Below are positions 1-8,714 of a stretch of DNA of 33,880 bases, piece by piece. The notes beneath the pieces are model-generated. The model worked only from the letters and a program-made list of their open reading frames with translations, had not been told where the DNA came from and ran no database searches. The stretch covers positions 1-33,880 of the forward strand of contig JAFLDL010000047.1 of assembly GCA_017302435.1 (NCBI GenBank), in the 5' to 3' direction. This DNA is from Candidatus Accumulibacter necessarius. GTDB taxonomy: Bacteria; Pseudomonadota; Gammaproteobacteria; Burkholderiales; Rhodocyclaceae. The position numbers and the translations under genes were made by a program. How positions within the stretch are numbered: position 1 is the first letter of the stretch; each line of letters starts with the position of its first letter.

Positions 1-1
1 T

Positions 2-106
2 CTCATCCGCCTCTCCCCGACCAAGCGCAAGGGCGGTCTCAAGGTTCAGCGCCTCATCGCCGCTACCTCCGATACCTTCCGCGCGGAACTGCTCGGTCTT
101 GTATAA
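2..106 (+). CDS. 3' end of an unrecognised gene (partial)
   Basis: An open frame runs from the window edge to a TAA at 104-106 and gives 34 residues, ending in ..FRAELLGLV. It is basic in its first half (a TKRKGG segment) and has no membrane stretch. Codon choice is GC-rich like the neighbours, which supports a real C-terminus, but I do not recognise the family. No U-rich hairpin follows; the next gene begins 175 bases downstream. Confidence 0.5.
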   Translation, partial: LIRLSPTKRKGGLKVQRLIAATSDTFRAELLGLV

Positions 107-249
107 GATTCATGCAATTGCCCTGCCGCGCTAACCGGGACGTTCGATTTTGCCGCCACGTGTGAGACAATCGTGAGCCATTCACGCCACGTCCTGCCAT
201 TGCTGGCCGACGGCTGTGCGTCACAGACTCTCATACCAAGCCACGATCA

Positions 250-263
250 GGCGGGCGTGCCCG
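250..263. repeat. Perfect 6-bp inverted repeat upstream of the yjbE-like start
   Basis: GCGGGC-GT-GCCCGC is a perfect palindromic hairpin (2-base centre) that ends 6 bases before the AGGA ribosome site of the TerC/YjbE gene. It could be an operator or a small 5'-UTR hairpin that affects initiation. It has no T-run, so it is not an intrinsic terminator. Function is not known. Confidence 0.35.
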
Positions 264-281
264 CAAGACAGGATAAGCTTC

Positions 282-1019
282 ATGCCCGATCTCGCTTCGC
301 CGACTTTCTGGATTGCGGTCCTCCAGATCATAGCCATTGACATCCTGCTCGGGGGAGACAACGCCGTGGTGATTGCCCTGGCGTGCCGCAAACTGCCCGA
401 CGCACAGCGCAACAAAGGAATCTTCTGGGGCGTCTTCGGTGCCATTGGTCTGCGCGTCATTCTGATCTATTTCGCCCTCCAACTGCTTGCCGTTCCCTAC
501 CTCAAGATCGTTGGCGGACTGCTGTTGTTCTGGATCGGGATCAAGTTGGTCCTGCCGGAAGACGAGAACGAACACGGTAACGTGCAAGGCAGCAGCACGC
601 TGGCCGGAGCGATCAAGACGATCATCGTCGCCGACGCGGTGATGAGCGTGGACAACGTGATCGCGGTGGCTGGTGCTGCCCACGGCTCGATTATTCTCGT
701 CGCTTTCGGCATAGCGGTCTCGATCCCGATCGTGGTCTGGGGCAGCAAACTGGTCCTCGCCCTGATGGATCGATTCCCGGTCGTGATCACTGCCGGTGGC
801 GCACTCCTGGGCTGGATCGGCGGTGGCATGTTGGTCACTGACCCGGCATTTCCGTCAGTCTGGCGAGAGATTGTTCCGCACACCGCTTACCTGGCGTCCG
901 GACTTGGCGCGCTGCTGGTGGTCGTGGCTGGCAAGTGGCTGGCAAGCCGGCAACGCGCGCCACATGCAATCATTGAACTGGCCGCAGCAGGCGCCGAAAA
1001 AACGGAGAAAGGAAACTAG
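282..1019 (+). CDS. TerC/YjbE family integral membrane protein
   Basis: The protein is 245 residues long and almost wholly hydrophobic, with about seven membrane segments. Two acidic membrane motifs typical of the TerC superfamily are visible: D20 with GGDN at 24-27, and a DAVMSVDN motif near 119-126. This resembles the YjbE branch. Family members are inner-membrane proteins linked to metal (especially Mn2+) efflux or to loading of exported metalloenzymes; the substrate here cannot be read from sequence. The start at 282 is preferred over an earlier in-frame GTG/ATG because AGGA at 270-273 lies 8 bases upstream and the family N-terminus begins here. A UspA gene follows after 2 bases, so the two are probably co-transcribed. 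Confidence 0.85.
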   Translation: MPDLASPTFWIAVLQIIAIDILLGGDNAVVIALACRKLPDAQRNKGIFWGVFGAIGLRVILIYFALQLLAVPYLKIVGGLLLFWIGIKLVLPEDENEHGNVQGSSTLAGAIKTIIVADAVMSVDNVIAVAGAAHGSIILVAFGIAVSIPIVVWGSKLVLALMDRFPVVITAGGALLGWIGGGMLVTDPAFPSVWREIVPHTAYLASGLGALLVVVAGKWLASRQRAPHAIIELAAAGAEKTEKGN

Positions 1020-1021
1020 CA

Positions 1022-1450
1022 ATGCCCTCTTTATGGTTGGTGCCCGTCGACGGCTCGCAGGCTTCACTGCGCGCCGTCGACCATGTCGTCCAGGAAGTGC
1101 TCAGAGACGCCTCTGGGCTGGAAGTAGTCCTGATCAACGTGCAGCCCCCCCTGCCCTCAGACGTCACCCGTTTCGTCAGCAGCACGGTCATCCATGACTA
1201 CCACCGTGAGACGGGCGATGCCGCCCTGGCTGACGCTCGCGCCAAGCTGGAGGCAGCCGGGGTCGCCTATTCTCAGCACATCCTGGTTGGCGAGCCCGCC
1301 CCGACGATTGTCGACTTCGCCAGAGAGCGCGGCTGCATGCTGATCGTGATGGGAGCTCGCGGTCTGGGGACTGTCGCCGGAGTACTGCTCGGCTCGGTGA
1401 CACAGCGTGTGGTCCACCTCACCGATCTGCCGGTCGTGGTGGTCAAGTAG
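1022..1450 (+). CDS. Universal stress protein (UspA family), ATP-binding type
   Basis: A 142-residue single-domain cytoplasmic protein. It opens with a hydrophobic beta strand followed by VDGS, as in UspA proteins. Near the C-terminus it carries the nucleotide loop G-2x-G-9x-G-S at G111, G114, G124 and S125, followed by a PVVVVK strand. That loop marks the ATP-binding Usp subgroup (MJ0577-like) rather than the E. coli UspA type that does not bind ATP. It starts 2 bases after the TerC/YjbE stop, which indicates one operon and a possible shared stress or metal response. The pathway it serves is not known. Confidence 0.88.
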   Translation: MPSLWLVPVDGSQASLRAVDHVVQEVLRDASGLEVVLINVQPPLPSDVTRFVSSTVIHDYHRETGDAALADARAKLEAAGVAYSQHILVGEPAPTIVDFARERGCMLIVMGARGLGTVAGVLLGSVTQRVVHLTDLPVVVVK

Positions 1451-1490
1451 GCTGGAGTAGAGCTGAGCGAAGAATCTTCGTGCTGGTCTG

Positions 1491-2822
1491 CTACAAAACG
1501 TAGCGTGACAGATCCTCGTTCTGCGCCAGTTCGGAGAGCCGGCTGTCCACATACCCGGCATCAATGGCAAGCCTCTCGACTCCTCCCTTGCAGGCGGAAA
1601 ACGACACCTCTTCAAGCAAGCGCTCCATCACTGTGTACAGCCGGCGGGCGCCGATGTTTTCAGTCCGCTCGTTGACCGACCAGGCGATCTCGGCCAGACG
1701 CCTGATACCGTCGGCCGCAAAGTCGAGCGCCACCCCTTCGGTGGCAAGCAGCGCCTGATACTGCTTGGTCAGGCAGGCGTCCGTCTGTGTCATGATGCAC
1801 TCGAAATCGGCCACCGAAAGCGAATCCAGCTCGACGCGAATCGGCAGGCGACCCTGCAACTCAGGAATCAAATCCGACGGTTTGGCCAAGTGGAAAGCAC
1901 CACTGGCGATAAACAAGATGTGATCGGTGCGAATCATCCCGTATTTGGTCGACACCGTGGTCCCTTCGACGAGTGGCAAGAGGTCGCGCTGCACCCCTTG
2001 ACGCGAGACGTCAACGCCGTGCGTATCGCTGCGGGAGGCAATCTTGTCGATTTCATCGAGAAAGACGATGCCGTTCTGCTCGACGTTCCTGACCGCATCG
2101 AGTTTGACCTCCTCGTCATTGACCAGCTTCGCCGCTTCCTCCTCGACCAGCATCCGGCGAGCCTCGAGAATCTTCAGCTTGCGCGATTTCTTCCGGCCGC
2201 CACCCATGTTCTGGAACATGCCCTGGATCTGCGCCGTCAGCTCCTCCATGCCTGGCGGTGCAAAGATCTCGGCCTGCATTGAAGGTGCGGCGACCTCCAC
2301 CTCGATCTCCTTGTCGTCAAGTTCGCCCTCGCGCAACCGCTTGCGGAATTTCTGCCGTGTCGCGCTGTCCTCGGTCGCTTGCGCGTCATTGAAGAAGTTG
2401 CCGCGAGCGGGCGGTAACAACGCGTCGAGAATGCGATCTTCGGCCGCATCGTCGGCACGTGCGCGCACCGCCTTCATCGCGTGCTCCCGCCCACTCTTGA
2501 CAGCAATCTCTACCAGATCGCGGATGATCGTCTCAACGTCTCGGCCCACGTAGCCGACCTCGGTGAACTTGGTGGCCTCGATCTTGATGAACGGTGCGTT
2601 GGCCAGGCGCGCCAGGCGGCGCGCGATTTCGGTCTTGCCAACACCGGTCGGTCCGATCATCAGGATGTTCTTCGGCGTGATCTCCTGCCGCAATGGCTCG
2701 GCCACCTGCGCCCGCCGCCAGCGGTTGCGTAGCGCGATGGCCACGGCCTTCTTGGCCTTGCCCTGACCAACGATATGCTTGTCCAGTTCGTGAACAATTT
2801 CCTGCGGGGTCATGGACGACAT
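1491..2822 (-). CDS. hslU: HslU, ATPase and unfoldase subunit of the HslVU (ClpYQ) protease
   Basis: AAA+ unfoldase that feeds substrates to the HslV peptidase in the cytoplasm. The chosen ATG at 2822 gives 443 residues, the same length as E. coli HslU. Walker A is GPTGVGKT at residues 57-64 and the Walker B region reads VFLDEID. The long I-domain lies between them. The C-terminus ends in LSRYVL; this tail is the part that inserts into HslV and activates it, so the complex should be functional. The start follows the hslV stop by 2 bases with a GGA site 6 bases upstream. An earlier in-frame start inside hslV is rejected because it adds 16 residues absent from the family. Third gene of the STAS-hslV-hslU operon. 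Confidence 0.97.
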   Translation of the reverse strand: MSSMTPQEIVHELDKHIVGQGKAKKAVAIALRNRWRRAQVAEPLRQEITPKNILMIGPTGVGKTEIARRLARLANAPFIKIEATKFTEVGYVGRDVETIIRDLVEIAVKSGREHAMKAVRARADDAAEDRILDALLPPARGNFFNDAQATEDSATRQKFRKRLREGELDDKEIEVEVAAPSMQAEIFAPPGMEELTAQIQGMFQNMGGGRKKSRKLKILEARRMLVEEEAAKLVNDEEVKLDAVRNVEQNGIVFLDEIDKIASRSDTHGVDVSRQGVQRDLLPLVEGTTVSTKYGMIRTDHILFIASGAFHLAKPSDLIPELQGRLPIRVELDSLSVADFECIMTQTDACLTKQYQALLATEGVALDFAADGIRRLAEIAWSVNERTENIGARRLYTVMERLLEEVSFSACKGGVERLAIDAGYVDSRLSELAQNEDLSRYVL

Positions 2823-2824
2823 GA

Positions 2825-3361
2825 TTATTCCAGCACCTCGATGGTGAAGTTCTGATTGGTATAGATGCACAAATCACCGGCAATCTGCAGCGACTTACGG
2901 ACCACTTCGGGAGCGTCGAGTTCGCTATTCTGAACCAACGCGCGCGCCGCCGAGTGTGCGAAAGCGCCACCCGAGCCAATGGCGACGATGCCGTATTCAG
3001 GTTCAAGGACATCGCCATTGCCTGTAATGATCAAGGAATTCTCCCGGTCGGCCACCGCCAGCATGGCATCAAGCCGGCGCAGGGCACGGTCACTTCTCCA
3101 GTCCTTGGCAAGTTCAACCGCCGAGCGGAGGAGATTTCCCTGATGCTTGTCCAGCTTCGCTTCAAAGCGCTCAAAGAGGGTAAAGGCATCGGCCGTGCCG
3201 CCGGCAAAACCGGCGAGGATCCTGCCCTGATGGATACGCCTAACCTTGCGCGCGCTGGACTTGATGACGATGTTGCCAAGGGTGACCTGCCCATCACCGC
3301 CCATGGCGACACATTGGCCGCGGCGAACGGACAGAATCGTCGTACCGTGGTACTGGTCCAT
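2825..3361 (-). CDS. hslV: HslV, peptidase subunit of the HslVU protease
   Basis: Proteasome-beta-like threonine peptidase that forms a dodecamer capped by HslU. The product is 178 residues. The catalytic threonine follows a six-residue leader MDQYHG, so T7 becomes the N-terminal nucleophile after processing; E. coli HslV has only Met at this place. The GDGQ(V)TLGN segment and the [13 protein letters not shown] segment are typical. The start is fixed by AGGAG six bases before ATG 3361; a TTG two codons upstream abuts that site directly and is rejected. It lies 21 bases after the STAS gene and 2 bases before hslU. Confidence 0.96.
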   Translation of the reverse strand: MDQYHGTTILSVRRGQCVAMGGDGQVTLGNIVIKSSARKVRRIHQGRILAGFAGGTADAFTLFERFEAKLDKHQGNLLRSAVELAKDWRSDRALRRLDAMLAVADRENSLIITGNGDVLEPEYGIVAIGSGGAFAHSAARALVQNSELDAPEVVRKSLQIAGDLCIYTNQNFTIEVLE

Positions 3362-3382
3362 ACGCAACTCCTGTTGGTGGTC

Positions 3383-4627
3383 CTAATTTCTGGCGAGAAC
3401 GATCTCGGCAACGGCCTTCAGCCCGACGACGCGGAACAACTCGGCAAGCAGGTAGTTGGGATGACGGAATATTACCTGTCTCCCCTGCCTCTTCACCGTG
3501 GTGAGAAGGTTGAGCAGGGCACCCGCACTGAGGAAGTCCATCCGCGTTACCGCTGAGCAGTCGATCAGCACCGGATCGTTGGCAGCAGCGTACGCGAGCA
3601 AGTCGCCGAAACGCGAGGCCTTGACATCGCCTTTAACGACATACGCCTCGGGTGCCCACGCATCGGCGACGGCGGCAACGAGTGGCTCCGGCCCGGGCTC
3701 GGTTACCCGCCCGGCCTCCCAGGACGGCGGGGAAATTTCGAAAGTCACGGCATAGTTGATCGCCACATCCTCGAAAGCATCCAGTTGCCCGCGCAGTTGA
3801 CAGAACTCGAGCTTAAGCAGCCAGCAGGCCCGATCTTCCGGTCGACCGGGCACGACCCGGTTATCGAGCAGAGCAGTGATGTAATCGCGGCCGAGCAACT
3901 CAATCTCCCGTCGACCTCTGCGCGCCTGTTGCATCAGAGCCAGGAGCCGCTCGCAACCGGCAGCATCAAGCTTGCGCACCCTTGACAGATCCAGACGAAG
4001 GAGCGGGTTCCGCTCGACTGCCTGGCGCACAGCCTCAAATCCGGCGTCGTTGTCGCCGGTCAGGTCACCCTTGAAGAACACCGTACCCGGCACCTTGGCC
4101 TGTACCTGCGCCCCACCGACGGCCTCCCGCCAGCCTGGTGGGGACTTCTCGAAAGACTCGGCGTATTCGAGTCCCAAAGCCTCGAAAGCGGCCTTTTGAC
4201 CGGTCAGTCGGAAGAGGTCGAAAAGCATCAGCCACAAGCGCTCACCTGGACCGGATCGATAGGCGCGCGTCGCGTTCTCGAGCAGTAATCGGACTGTACC
4301 ATCCTGCCCATTGGCATACAGCATGGCCGCTTCTTCCGCCTCGGCATCGATCGGATCCACTTCGGCTTCGACCTGAAACTCGGGCGCCGTCTCACTGAAC
4401 AGGAATTCACTCAGATCCAGCGGCTGCGTGTCGGTCCTTGCAACCGGTGTGGCGAACGGAACGTCCGCCCGTGCCAAGCCGACCGGCGCAACAGCCGACA
4501 CCCTGGGCTTGTCTTCCGGCAAAACTCCGGGAGTACCGCCCTTGTCGTCCATGGCGCGAGGACTGGCTGCCGGTCGGGCAACCATCTTCTTTTCCGGTGG
4601 CTGCTTCTTGAAAAACGAAAAAACCAT
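3383..4627 (-). CDS. Protein with two STAS-like domains and an internal duplication
   Basis: A 414-residue protein. Residues 1-125 are a low-complexity, acidic and Pro/Ala-rich region. The rest is a tandem duplication. Each unit has a helical part (W-L-x-L-x-F near 132 and near 269, then a Y-A-x-x-F-E-x-S-P-P-x-W motif near 155-167 and 292-303) and then a beta-alpha STAS fold (FFKGDL at 184 and VVKGDV at 330, with hydrophobic D-x-S strands near 211 and 354). STAS folds are used by anti-sigma antagonists, phospholipid-transport NTPase partners (MlaB) and sensors. The usual phosphorylated Ser is not clear here. It is the first gene of the hslVU operon, which suggests a cytoplasmic regulatory or adaptor role, but this is inference. 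ATG 4627 is preferred to the TTG two codons upstream. Confidence 0.75.
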   Translation of the reverse strand: MVFSFFKKQPPEKKMVARPAASPRAMDDKGGTPGVLPEDKPRVSAVAPVGLARADVPFATPVARTDTQPLDLSEFLFSETAPEFQVEAEVDPIDAEAEEAAMLYANGQDGTVRLLLENATRAYRSGPGERLWLMLFDLFRLTGQKAAFEALGLEYAESFEKSPPGWREAVGGAQVQAKVPGTVFFKGDLTGDNDAGFEAVRQAVERNPLLRLDLSRVRKLDAAGCERLLALMQQARRGRREIELLGRDYITALLDNRVVPGRPEDRACWLLKLEFCQLRGQLDAFEDVAINYAVTFEISPPSWEAGRVTEPGPEPLVAAVADAWAPEAYVVKGDVKASRFGDLLAYAAANDPVLIDCSAVTRMDFLSAGALLNLLTTVKRQGRQVIFRHPNYLLAELFRVVGLKAVAEIVLARN

Positions 4628-4934
4628 GGGCAAGGAGAACTGCAGACGTTTTCGAGATGAACTCTACTTGTAACACATCGTTTCGCACACTGCAATTTCA
4701 ATCCGGACCAAGCGCCGTTCAACGCTCGCGCAACGGCTGTCTGCTGCTCTTTCTGCGCATACGAGCAGTGGCACCACTGGCGCCCCAAGTGCGCCCGGAC
4801 GAGCAACCGCACGTTTTGCCGAGCATTTGCATCCCGGTCAAACGGGCGACAGCATTTTGGTTTGGCACTGTTTCTTGTTAGAATCAGGAACTTCCGTTAT
4901 GCCCATCCGCTGCCAGACAAAGAAGACTTTCATC
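4628..4934. other. Divergent intergenic region between the hslVU operon and the TPR gene
   Basis: This 307-base stretch separates the minus-strand STAS-hslVU operon from the plus-strand TPR gene and must carry both promoters. A fair plus-strand -10 is visible (separate entry). I looked for a sigma-32 type promoter facing hslV and did not find a convincing CTTGAAA plus CCCCATNT pair. No conserved small gene is evident. Confidence 0.5.
4857..4884 (+). promoter_or_regulatory. Possible sigma-70 promoter of the TPR gene
   Basis: TAGAAT at 4879-4884 matches the -10 consensus at five of six positions. A weak TTGGTT at 4857-4862 stands 16 bases upstream. Initiation near 4891 would leave a short leader before ATG 4935 and would exclude the alternative ATG at 4899 for lack of room. 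The -35 is poor, so confidence is low. Confidence 0.3.
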
Positions 4935-5486
4935 ATGCGTTCGAACTCTCCGAAGCCTTTGCCGGCGAAGTTTCCAGCCTGGATCTTCGGTCTGGTCATG
5001 TGTTGTGTATTCTCCTTGGCCATCGCCGACGAGTTTTCCGATGTTCGGCGTTTATTGAAGCAGGGGCAGACCTCGGAAGCACTGCAAAAAGTCGAGGCGC
5101 AGATAGCGAAACAACCGAAAGAATTACAGGGACGATTTCTCAAAGGGCTAATCCTCGTTGAGATGGGCCGCTCGGCGGAAGCAATTGGCGTCTTCAGGGA
5201 GCTGACCGAAGACTTTCCAGAGCAGCCCGAACCCTACAACAACCTTGCCGTTCTCTACGCCCAGCAGAAGCAGTACAACATGGCGCTGACGGTACTCGAG
5301 ATGGCCGTCAGGACTCATCCTGGCTACGCGATCGCCCACGAGAACCTTGGCGATGTTTACGCCAGGCTTGCCAGCCACTCCTATGACCAGGCCCTGCAAC
5401 TCGATCCTTCGAACAAGGCAACGCAGTTCAAGCTGTCGAAACTGCGTGAGTTCGACAGCGCGCCGTCGGGCAGCACAAGCAAGTAA
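4935..5486 (+). CDS. Exported TPR-repeat protein
   Basis: A 183-residue protein with an N-terminal signal peptide: basic start, hydrophobic core around residues 14-30 and a likely cleavage after SLAIA before DEFSD. The mature part has about three TPR units, seen as repeated A-x-x-x-F/Y and N-L-A/G patterns (for example PYNNLAVLYAQQ and AHENLGDVYARL). TPR proteins mediate protein contacts in the periplasm. Similar genes occur in betaproteobacteria near ppi or cysS, but here the neighbours are efflux genes. An alternative start at 4899 has a better AGGAA site but would lengthen the signal peptide by 12 residues; ATG 4935 gives the more normal leader. Confidence 0.75.
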   Translation: MRSNSPKPLPAKFPAWIFGLVMCCVFSLAIADEFSDVRRLLKQGQTSEALQKVEAQIAKQPKELQGRFLKGLILVEMGRSAEAIGVFRELTEDFPEQPEPYNNLAVLYAQQKQYNMALTVLEMAVRTHPGYAIAHENLGDVYARLASHSYDQALQLDPSNKATQFKLSKLREFDSAPSGSTSK

Positions 5487-5610
5487 GGCCCGACGACGAA
5501 ACCGTTCGGCAAGTCCAGGCAGACGGCTGGAAGAGCGGCAACCTATCGGACCTCGATGGCGTGTCCCGTTGCCCGGCCCATGTTTCTGAACTGCTGACCT
5601 GAGCCCTGCC

Positions 5611-6777
5611 ATGCTGTCGCCCCTCTTTCGCCGTCTGCTTGTCGCGCTTCTGGTGATGCTGTTGGCTGCCGCAGGCATCTGGTGGACAACCCGACCGAAA
5701 CCGGTTGCCGTCGTGCTGAAGGAAATCGAACGGGGCCTGGTCGAATCGACGATCTCGAATACCCGTGCGGGAACGGTTGAGGCTTGTCAGCGTACCCGGC
5801 TGTCGACGATCAGCGGTGGCCGCATCGAACTGCTGGCAGTGAAGGAGGGCGATCGGGTAAGCAAGGGCCAACTGCTGATGAAGCTCTGGAACGACGATCA
5901 ACAGGCACAGAGCGCGTGGCTGGCGTCGCAGGTGGCGACGGCTCGTAAACGCGTCAGCGAAGCCTGCGTCGTGGCAACCAACTCCGAACGCGAAGCCGAT
6001 CGTCAGTCAGCGTTGCGTGCCCGAGGCTTTGTTTCAGGCGCCAGAGAGGAGACTGCGCGCAGTGAGGCGCTTGCCCGACGTGCCGGCTGCGAGGCGGCCA
6101 AAGCAGACGTGGCTCAGACCGAGGCGAGAGTCAGACTGAGCCGCGTCGAGCAGGGGCGGACGGTGCTCTACGCGCCATTCGCGGGTACCATCGCCAAGAT
6201 CGTTGGCGAGGTTGGCGAGTACTCGACGCCGTCGCCGCCGGGTGTGCCGACGCCGCCAGCGATTGACCTGATCGACGACTCCTGTCTCTATGTCAAGGCA
6301 CCGATGGATGAAGTTGATGCGCCGCGAATCGCCGCCGGGCAGCCGGTGCGGATCAGCCTCGATGCGCTGCCGCGGCAGACCTTCCCAGGCAAGGTCAGGC
6401 GCGTGGCGCCGTACGTCTCGGCGGTCGAGAAACAGGCGCGCACTGTCGACATCGAGGCGACCTTCGATGACCCGGCAGCACCGGGCAAGCTCCTGGTTGG
6501 CTATAGCGCCGATATCGAAGTGATCCTGGCCGTTCGCGCAAACGTCATCCGCATTCCATCGTCGGCGCTGCTCGAAGGTAACCGCGCGCTGGTGGCGGCG
6601 CCTGACGGCACCCTAGAAGAGCGCAAGCTGAGGACTGGCCTTGCCAACTGGGAATTTACCGAAGTGCTCGAAGGTCTGGTTACCGGCGAGCGGGTGGTCA
6701 CCTCGCTCGAACGTGCAGGCGTCGCGGCCGGTGCGCACTATTCGGTCGACAGCAAGCAGGCAGCGAGCGGCAAGTAG
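5611..6777 (+). CDS. MacA/HlyD-type periplasmic adaptor of an ABC efflux system
   Basis: A 388-residue membrane-fusion protein. A single hydrophobic segment at about residues 8-26 anchors it in the inner membrane. It is followed by a half lipoyl motif (VKEGDRVSKGQLLMKL), a helical hairpin of about 75 residues rich in Ala, Arg and Glu, and the second lipoyl half (VLYAPFAGTIAKI). The beta-barrel and membrane-proximal domains come next. These proteins bridge the inner-membrane pump and an outer-membrane TolC-like channel. The ABC ATPase starts 3 bases after its stop, and two MacB-type permeases follow, so the four genes form one tripartite exporter. No outer-membrane factor gene is in the window. 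The substrate cannot be inferred. Confidence 0.88.
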   Translation: MLSPLFRRLLVALLVMLLAAAGIWWTTRPKPVAVVLKEIERGLVESTISNTRAGTVEACQRTRLSTISGGRIELLAVKEGDRVSKGQLLMKLWNDDQQAQSAWLASQVATARKRVSEACVVATNSEREADRQSALRARGFVSGAREETARSEALARRAGCEAAKADVAQTEARVRLSRVEQGRTVLYAPFAGTIAKIVGEVGEYSTPSPPGVPTPPAIDLIDDSCLYVKAPMDEVDAPRIAAGQPVRISLDALPRQTFPGKVRRVAPYVSAVEKQARTVDIEATFDDPAAPGKLLVGYSADIEVILAVRANVIRIPSSALLEGNRALVAAPDGTLEERKLRTGLANWEFTEVLEGLVTGERVVTSLERAGVAAGAHYSVDSKQAASGK

Positions 6778-6780
6778 TTG

Positions 6781-7506
6781 ATGAGTATTCCGCTGATCGA
6801 ACTTGCCGGCATCGAGCGGATTTTCCGACTCGGTGACAGCGAGGTACATGCGCTGCGCTGCCTCGACCTCTGCATCGCTGCCGGAGAGTACGTGGCAGTG
6901 ATGGGCCCGTCGGGTTCAGGTAAATCGACCCTGCTCAATCTGCTCGGCCTGCTCGACCGCCCAAATGCCGGCACCTACCGGCTCGAGGGGCGCGACGTCA
7001 CCACCCTTTCGGCGGAGGAGCAGGCACGCGTACGCAGTGAACGCATCGGCTTCGTCTTCCAGAGTTTTCATCTGGTACCCCGTCTGACCGCCGCCGAAAA
7101 CATCGCCCTGCCGATGATTCTGGCGGGTATCGCGCCAGCCCAGCGCGCTGAACGCGTCGCCCACGCGCTGAGGGACTATGGCCTTGAGAACCGCTCCGGT
7201 CATCGCCCGGATCAGCTCTCGGGGGGGCAGCGCCAGCGCGTTGCGATCGCCCGCGCGACGGTCATGCAGCCAGCGTTGATCCTCGCCGACGAACCAACCG
7301 GGAATCTCGATCGCGCCACCGGAGAGGAGGTCATGCGCTTGCTCGAAGAACTCAACCAGGGCGGCGTCACCCTGATGGTCGTCACACACGATGCCAGCCT
7401 CGGCGCGCGCGCGCAACGCCAACTGCTGATGGAGGATGGCGCCCTGCAGCATGACCGGTGGCGCAGCAGCGAAACGGCTGCCGACCAATGCGCACGCCCG
7501 ACCTGA
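6781..7506 (+). CDS. MacB/LolD-type ABC transporter ATPase
   Basis: A 241-residue stand-alone nucleotide-binding subunit. Walker A GPSGSGKST is at 42-50, the Q-loop Gln at 94, the signature LSGGQ at 146-150 with RQRVAIARA after it, the Walker B Glu at 171 (ILADEPTGNLD) and the H-loop His at 203. This is the MacB/LolD/FtsE subfamily, which powers mechanotransmission type transporters. ATG 6781 is used; the TTG codon before it directly follows the adaptor stop. The C-terminus overlaps the start of the first permease gene by 19 bases, which implies translational coupling. Confidence 0.92.
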   Translation: MSIPLIELAGIERIFRLGDSEVHALRCLDLCIAAGEYVAVMGPSGSGKSTLLNLLGLLDRPNAGTYRLEGRDVTTLSAEEQARVRSERIGFVFQSFHLVPRLTAAENIALPMILAGIAPAQRAERVAHALRDYGLENRSGHRPDQLSGGQRQRVAIARATVMQPALILADEPTGNLDRATGEEVMRLLEELNQGGVTLMVVTHDASLGARAQRQLLMEDGALQHDRWRSSETAADQCARPT

Positions 7507-8696
7507 TCCGCTTCGCCCGCGACGCGGCTACCGGCAGCCCCTTGCGCACCTTCCTCCTGGTGATCGCGATGGCCATTGGCGTTGCCGCCGTGGTCGTTCT
7601 GACGGCCCTCGGCGATGGTGCGCGCCGCTACGTGCTGAACCAGTTTTCTTCAATCGGCAGCAATCTGGTGATCGTTCTGCCTGGCCGTTCGCAGACCGGT
7701 GGCTTCAATCCCGGCAACGCCATCACCAGCACGCCGCGCGATCTGACCGTCGATGACGCCCAGGCGTTGCGGCGAGCCAGCGCCGTGCACCGCGTCGCAC
7801 CACTGGCCGTTGGCACGTCGGAAATCAGTGTCGGCGGCAAGCTGCGGGAAATCATGGTGGCCGGCACCACGGCCGAGTTCATCGAAGTGCGCCGCCTGAC
7901 GCTGGCGCAGGGGCGTTTTCTGCCGCCGGGTGACTGGCGTCGCGGCCTGTCCGAAGCAGTCATCGGCGCCAGCATACGCGATGAGATGTTCGGCCGCGAG
8001 GAGGCGCTCGGCCAGCTTGTGCGCATCGGCGACCGTCGTTTCCGCATCGTCGGCGTCCTCGCATCGACCGGCCAGGGGCTGGGGATGAATACCGACGAAC
8101 TGGTGATCATCCCGGTTGCCCTGGCACAGGCGATGTTCAACAGCAACACCTTGTTCCGCATCCTCGTCGAAGCCACGAGCCGGGATGCGATCGAACCGGC
8201 CAAGACGCAGGTCACCGAAATCATCCAGCTCCGTCACGAGGGTGAACAGGATGTAACGGTCATTACGCAGGACGCTGTCCTCGCCACCTTCGACCGCCTG
8301 CTCGGCACCATGACTCTCGCGGTTGCCGGCATCGCCGCCATCAGCCTCGCCGTCGCTGGCATCCTGGTGATGAACGTGATGCTCGTCTCGGTGACCCAGC
8401 GGACAGCTGAAATCGGCCTACTCAAAGCACTCGGCGCGACTGGCGCAACCATCCGCAACGCTTTTCTGACCGAGGCAGCGATGCTGTCGGTGGCCGGCGC
8501 CCTAGTCGGCTTCGCGCTGGGCCAGGCCGGCGCAGCAATCATCCGTCAGCTCTACCCGGCCTTTCCGGCCTTTCCACCGGACTGGGCAGTACTCGCTGGG
8601 CTGGGCACGGCGCTGACCACCGGCATCCTCTTCGGCGTCCTGCCGGCGCGGCGAGCGGCGAGGCTTGATCCCGTGCAATCCCTGTCTAGACGCTGA
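7488..8696 (+). CDS. MacB-type ABC permease, first copy
   Basis: A 402-residue permease of the FtsX/MacB fold. One membrane helix lies at about residues 20-45. A periplasmic MacB core domain of some 220 residues follows, then three membrane helices near the C-terminus, with the family motif TAEIGLLKALGAT just before the last pair and ARRAARLDPVQSL at the end. The ATP-binding domain is encoded separately upstream. ATG 7488 fits the family N-terminus and lies in the end of the ATPase gene; an in-frame GTG at 7458 would add ten non-conserved residues. Confidence 0.9.
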   Translation: MRTPDLIRFARDAATGSPLRTFLLVIAMAIGVAAVVVLTALGDGARRYVLNQFSSIGSNLVIVLPGRSQTGGFNPGNAITSTPRDLTVDDAQALRRASAVHRVAPLAVGTSEISVGGKLREIMVAGTTAEFIEVRRLTLAQGRFLPPGDWRRGLSEAVIGASIRDEMFGREEALGQLVRIGDRRFRIVGVLASTGQGLGMNTDELVIIPVALAQAMFNSNTLFRILVEATSRDAIEPAKTQVTEIIQLRHEGEQDVTVITQDAVLATFDRLLGTMTLAVAGIAAISLAVAGILVMNVMLVSVTQRTAEIGLLKALGATGATIRNAFLTEAAMLSVAGALVGFALGQAGAAIIRQLYPAFPAFPPDWAVLAGLGTALTTGILFGVLPARRAARLDPVQSLSRR

Positions 8697-8714
8697 GCGC
8701 GGGAGCTGCATGCG

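Noticed and set aside
107-281. yybP-ykoY manganese riboswitch upstream of the TerC/YjbE gene
   Set aside because: Such riboswitches often precede TerC/YjbE genes, but the conserved GGGGAGUA-type core is not visible; only a small GC palindrome is present.
4628-4720. Sigma-32 heat-shock promoter for the hslVU operon
   Set aside because: A TTGAAA is present on the minus strand but no CCCCAT-type -10 stands at the right distance.
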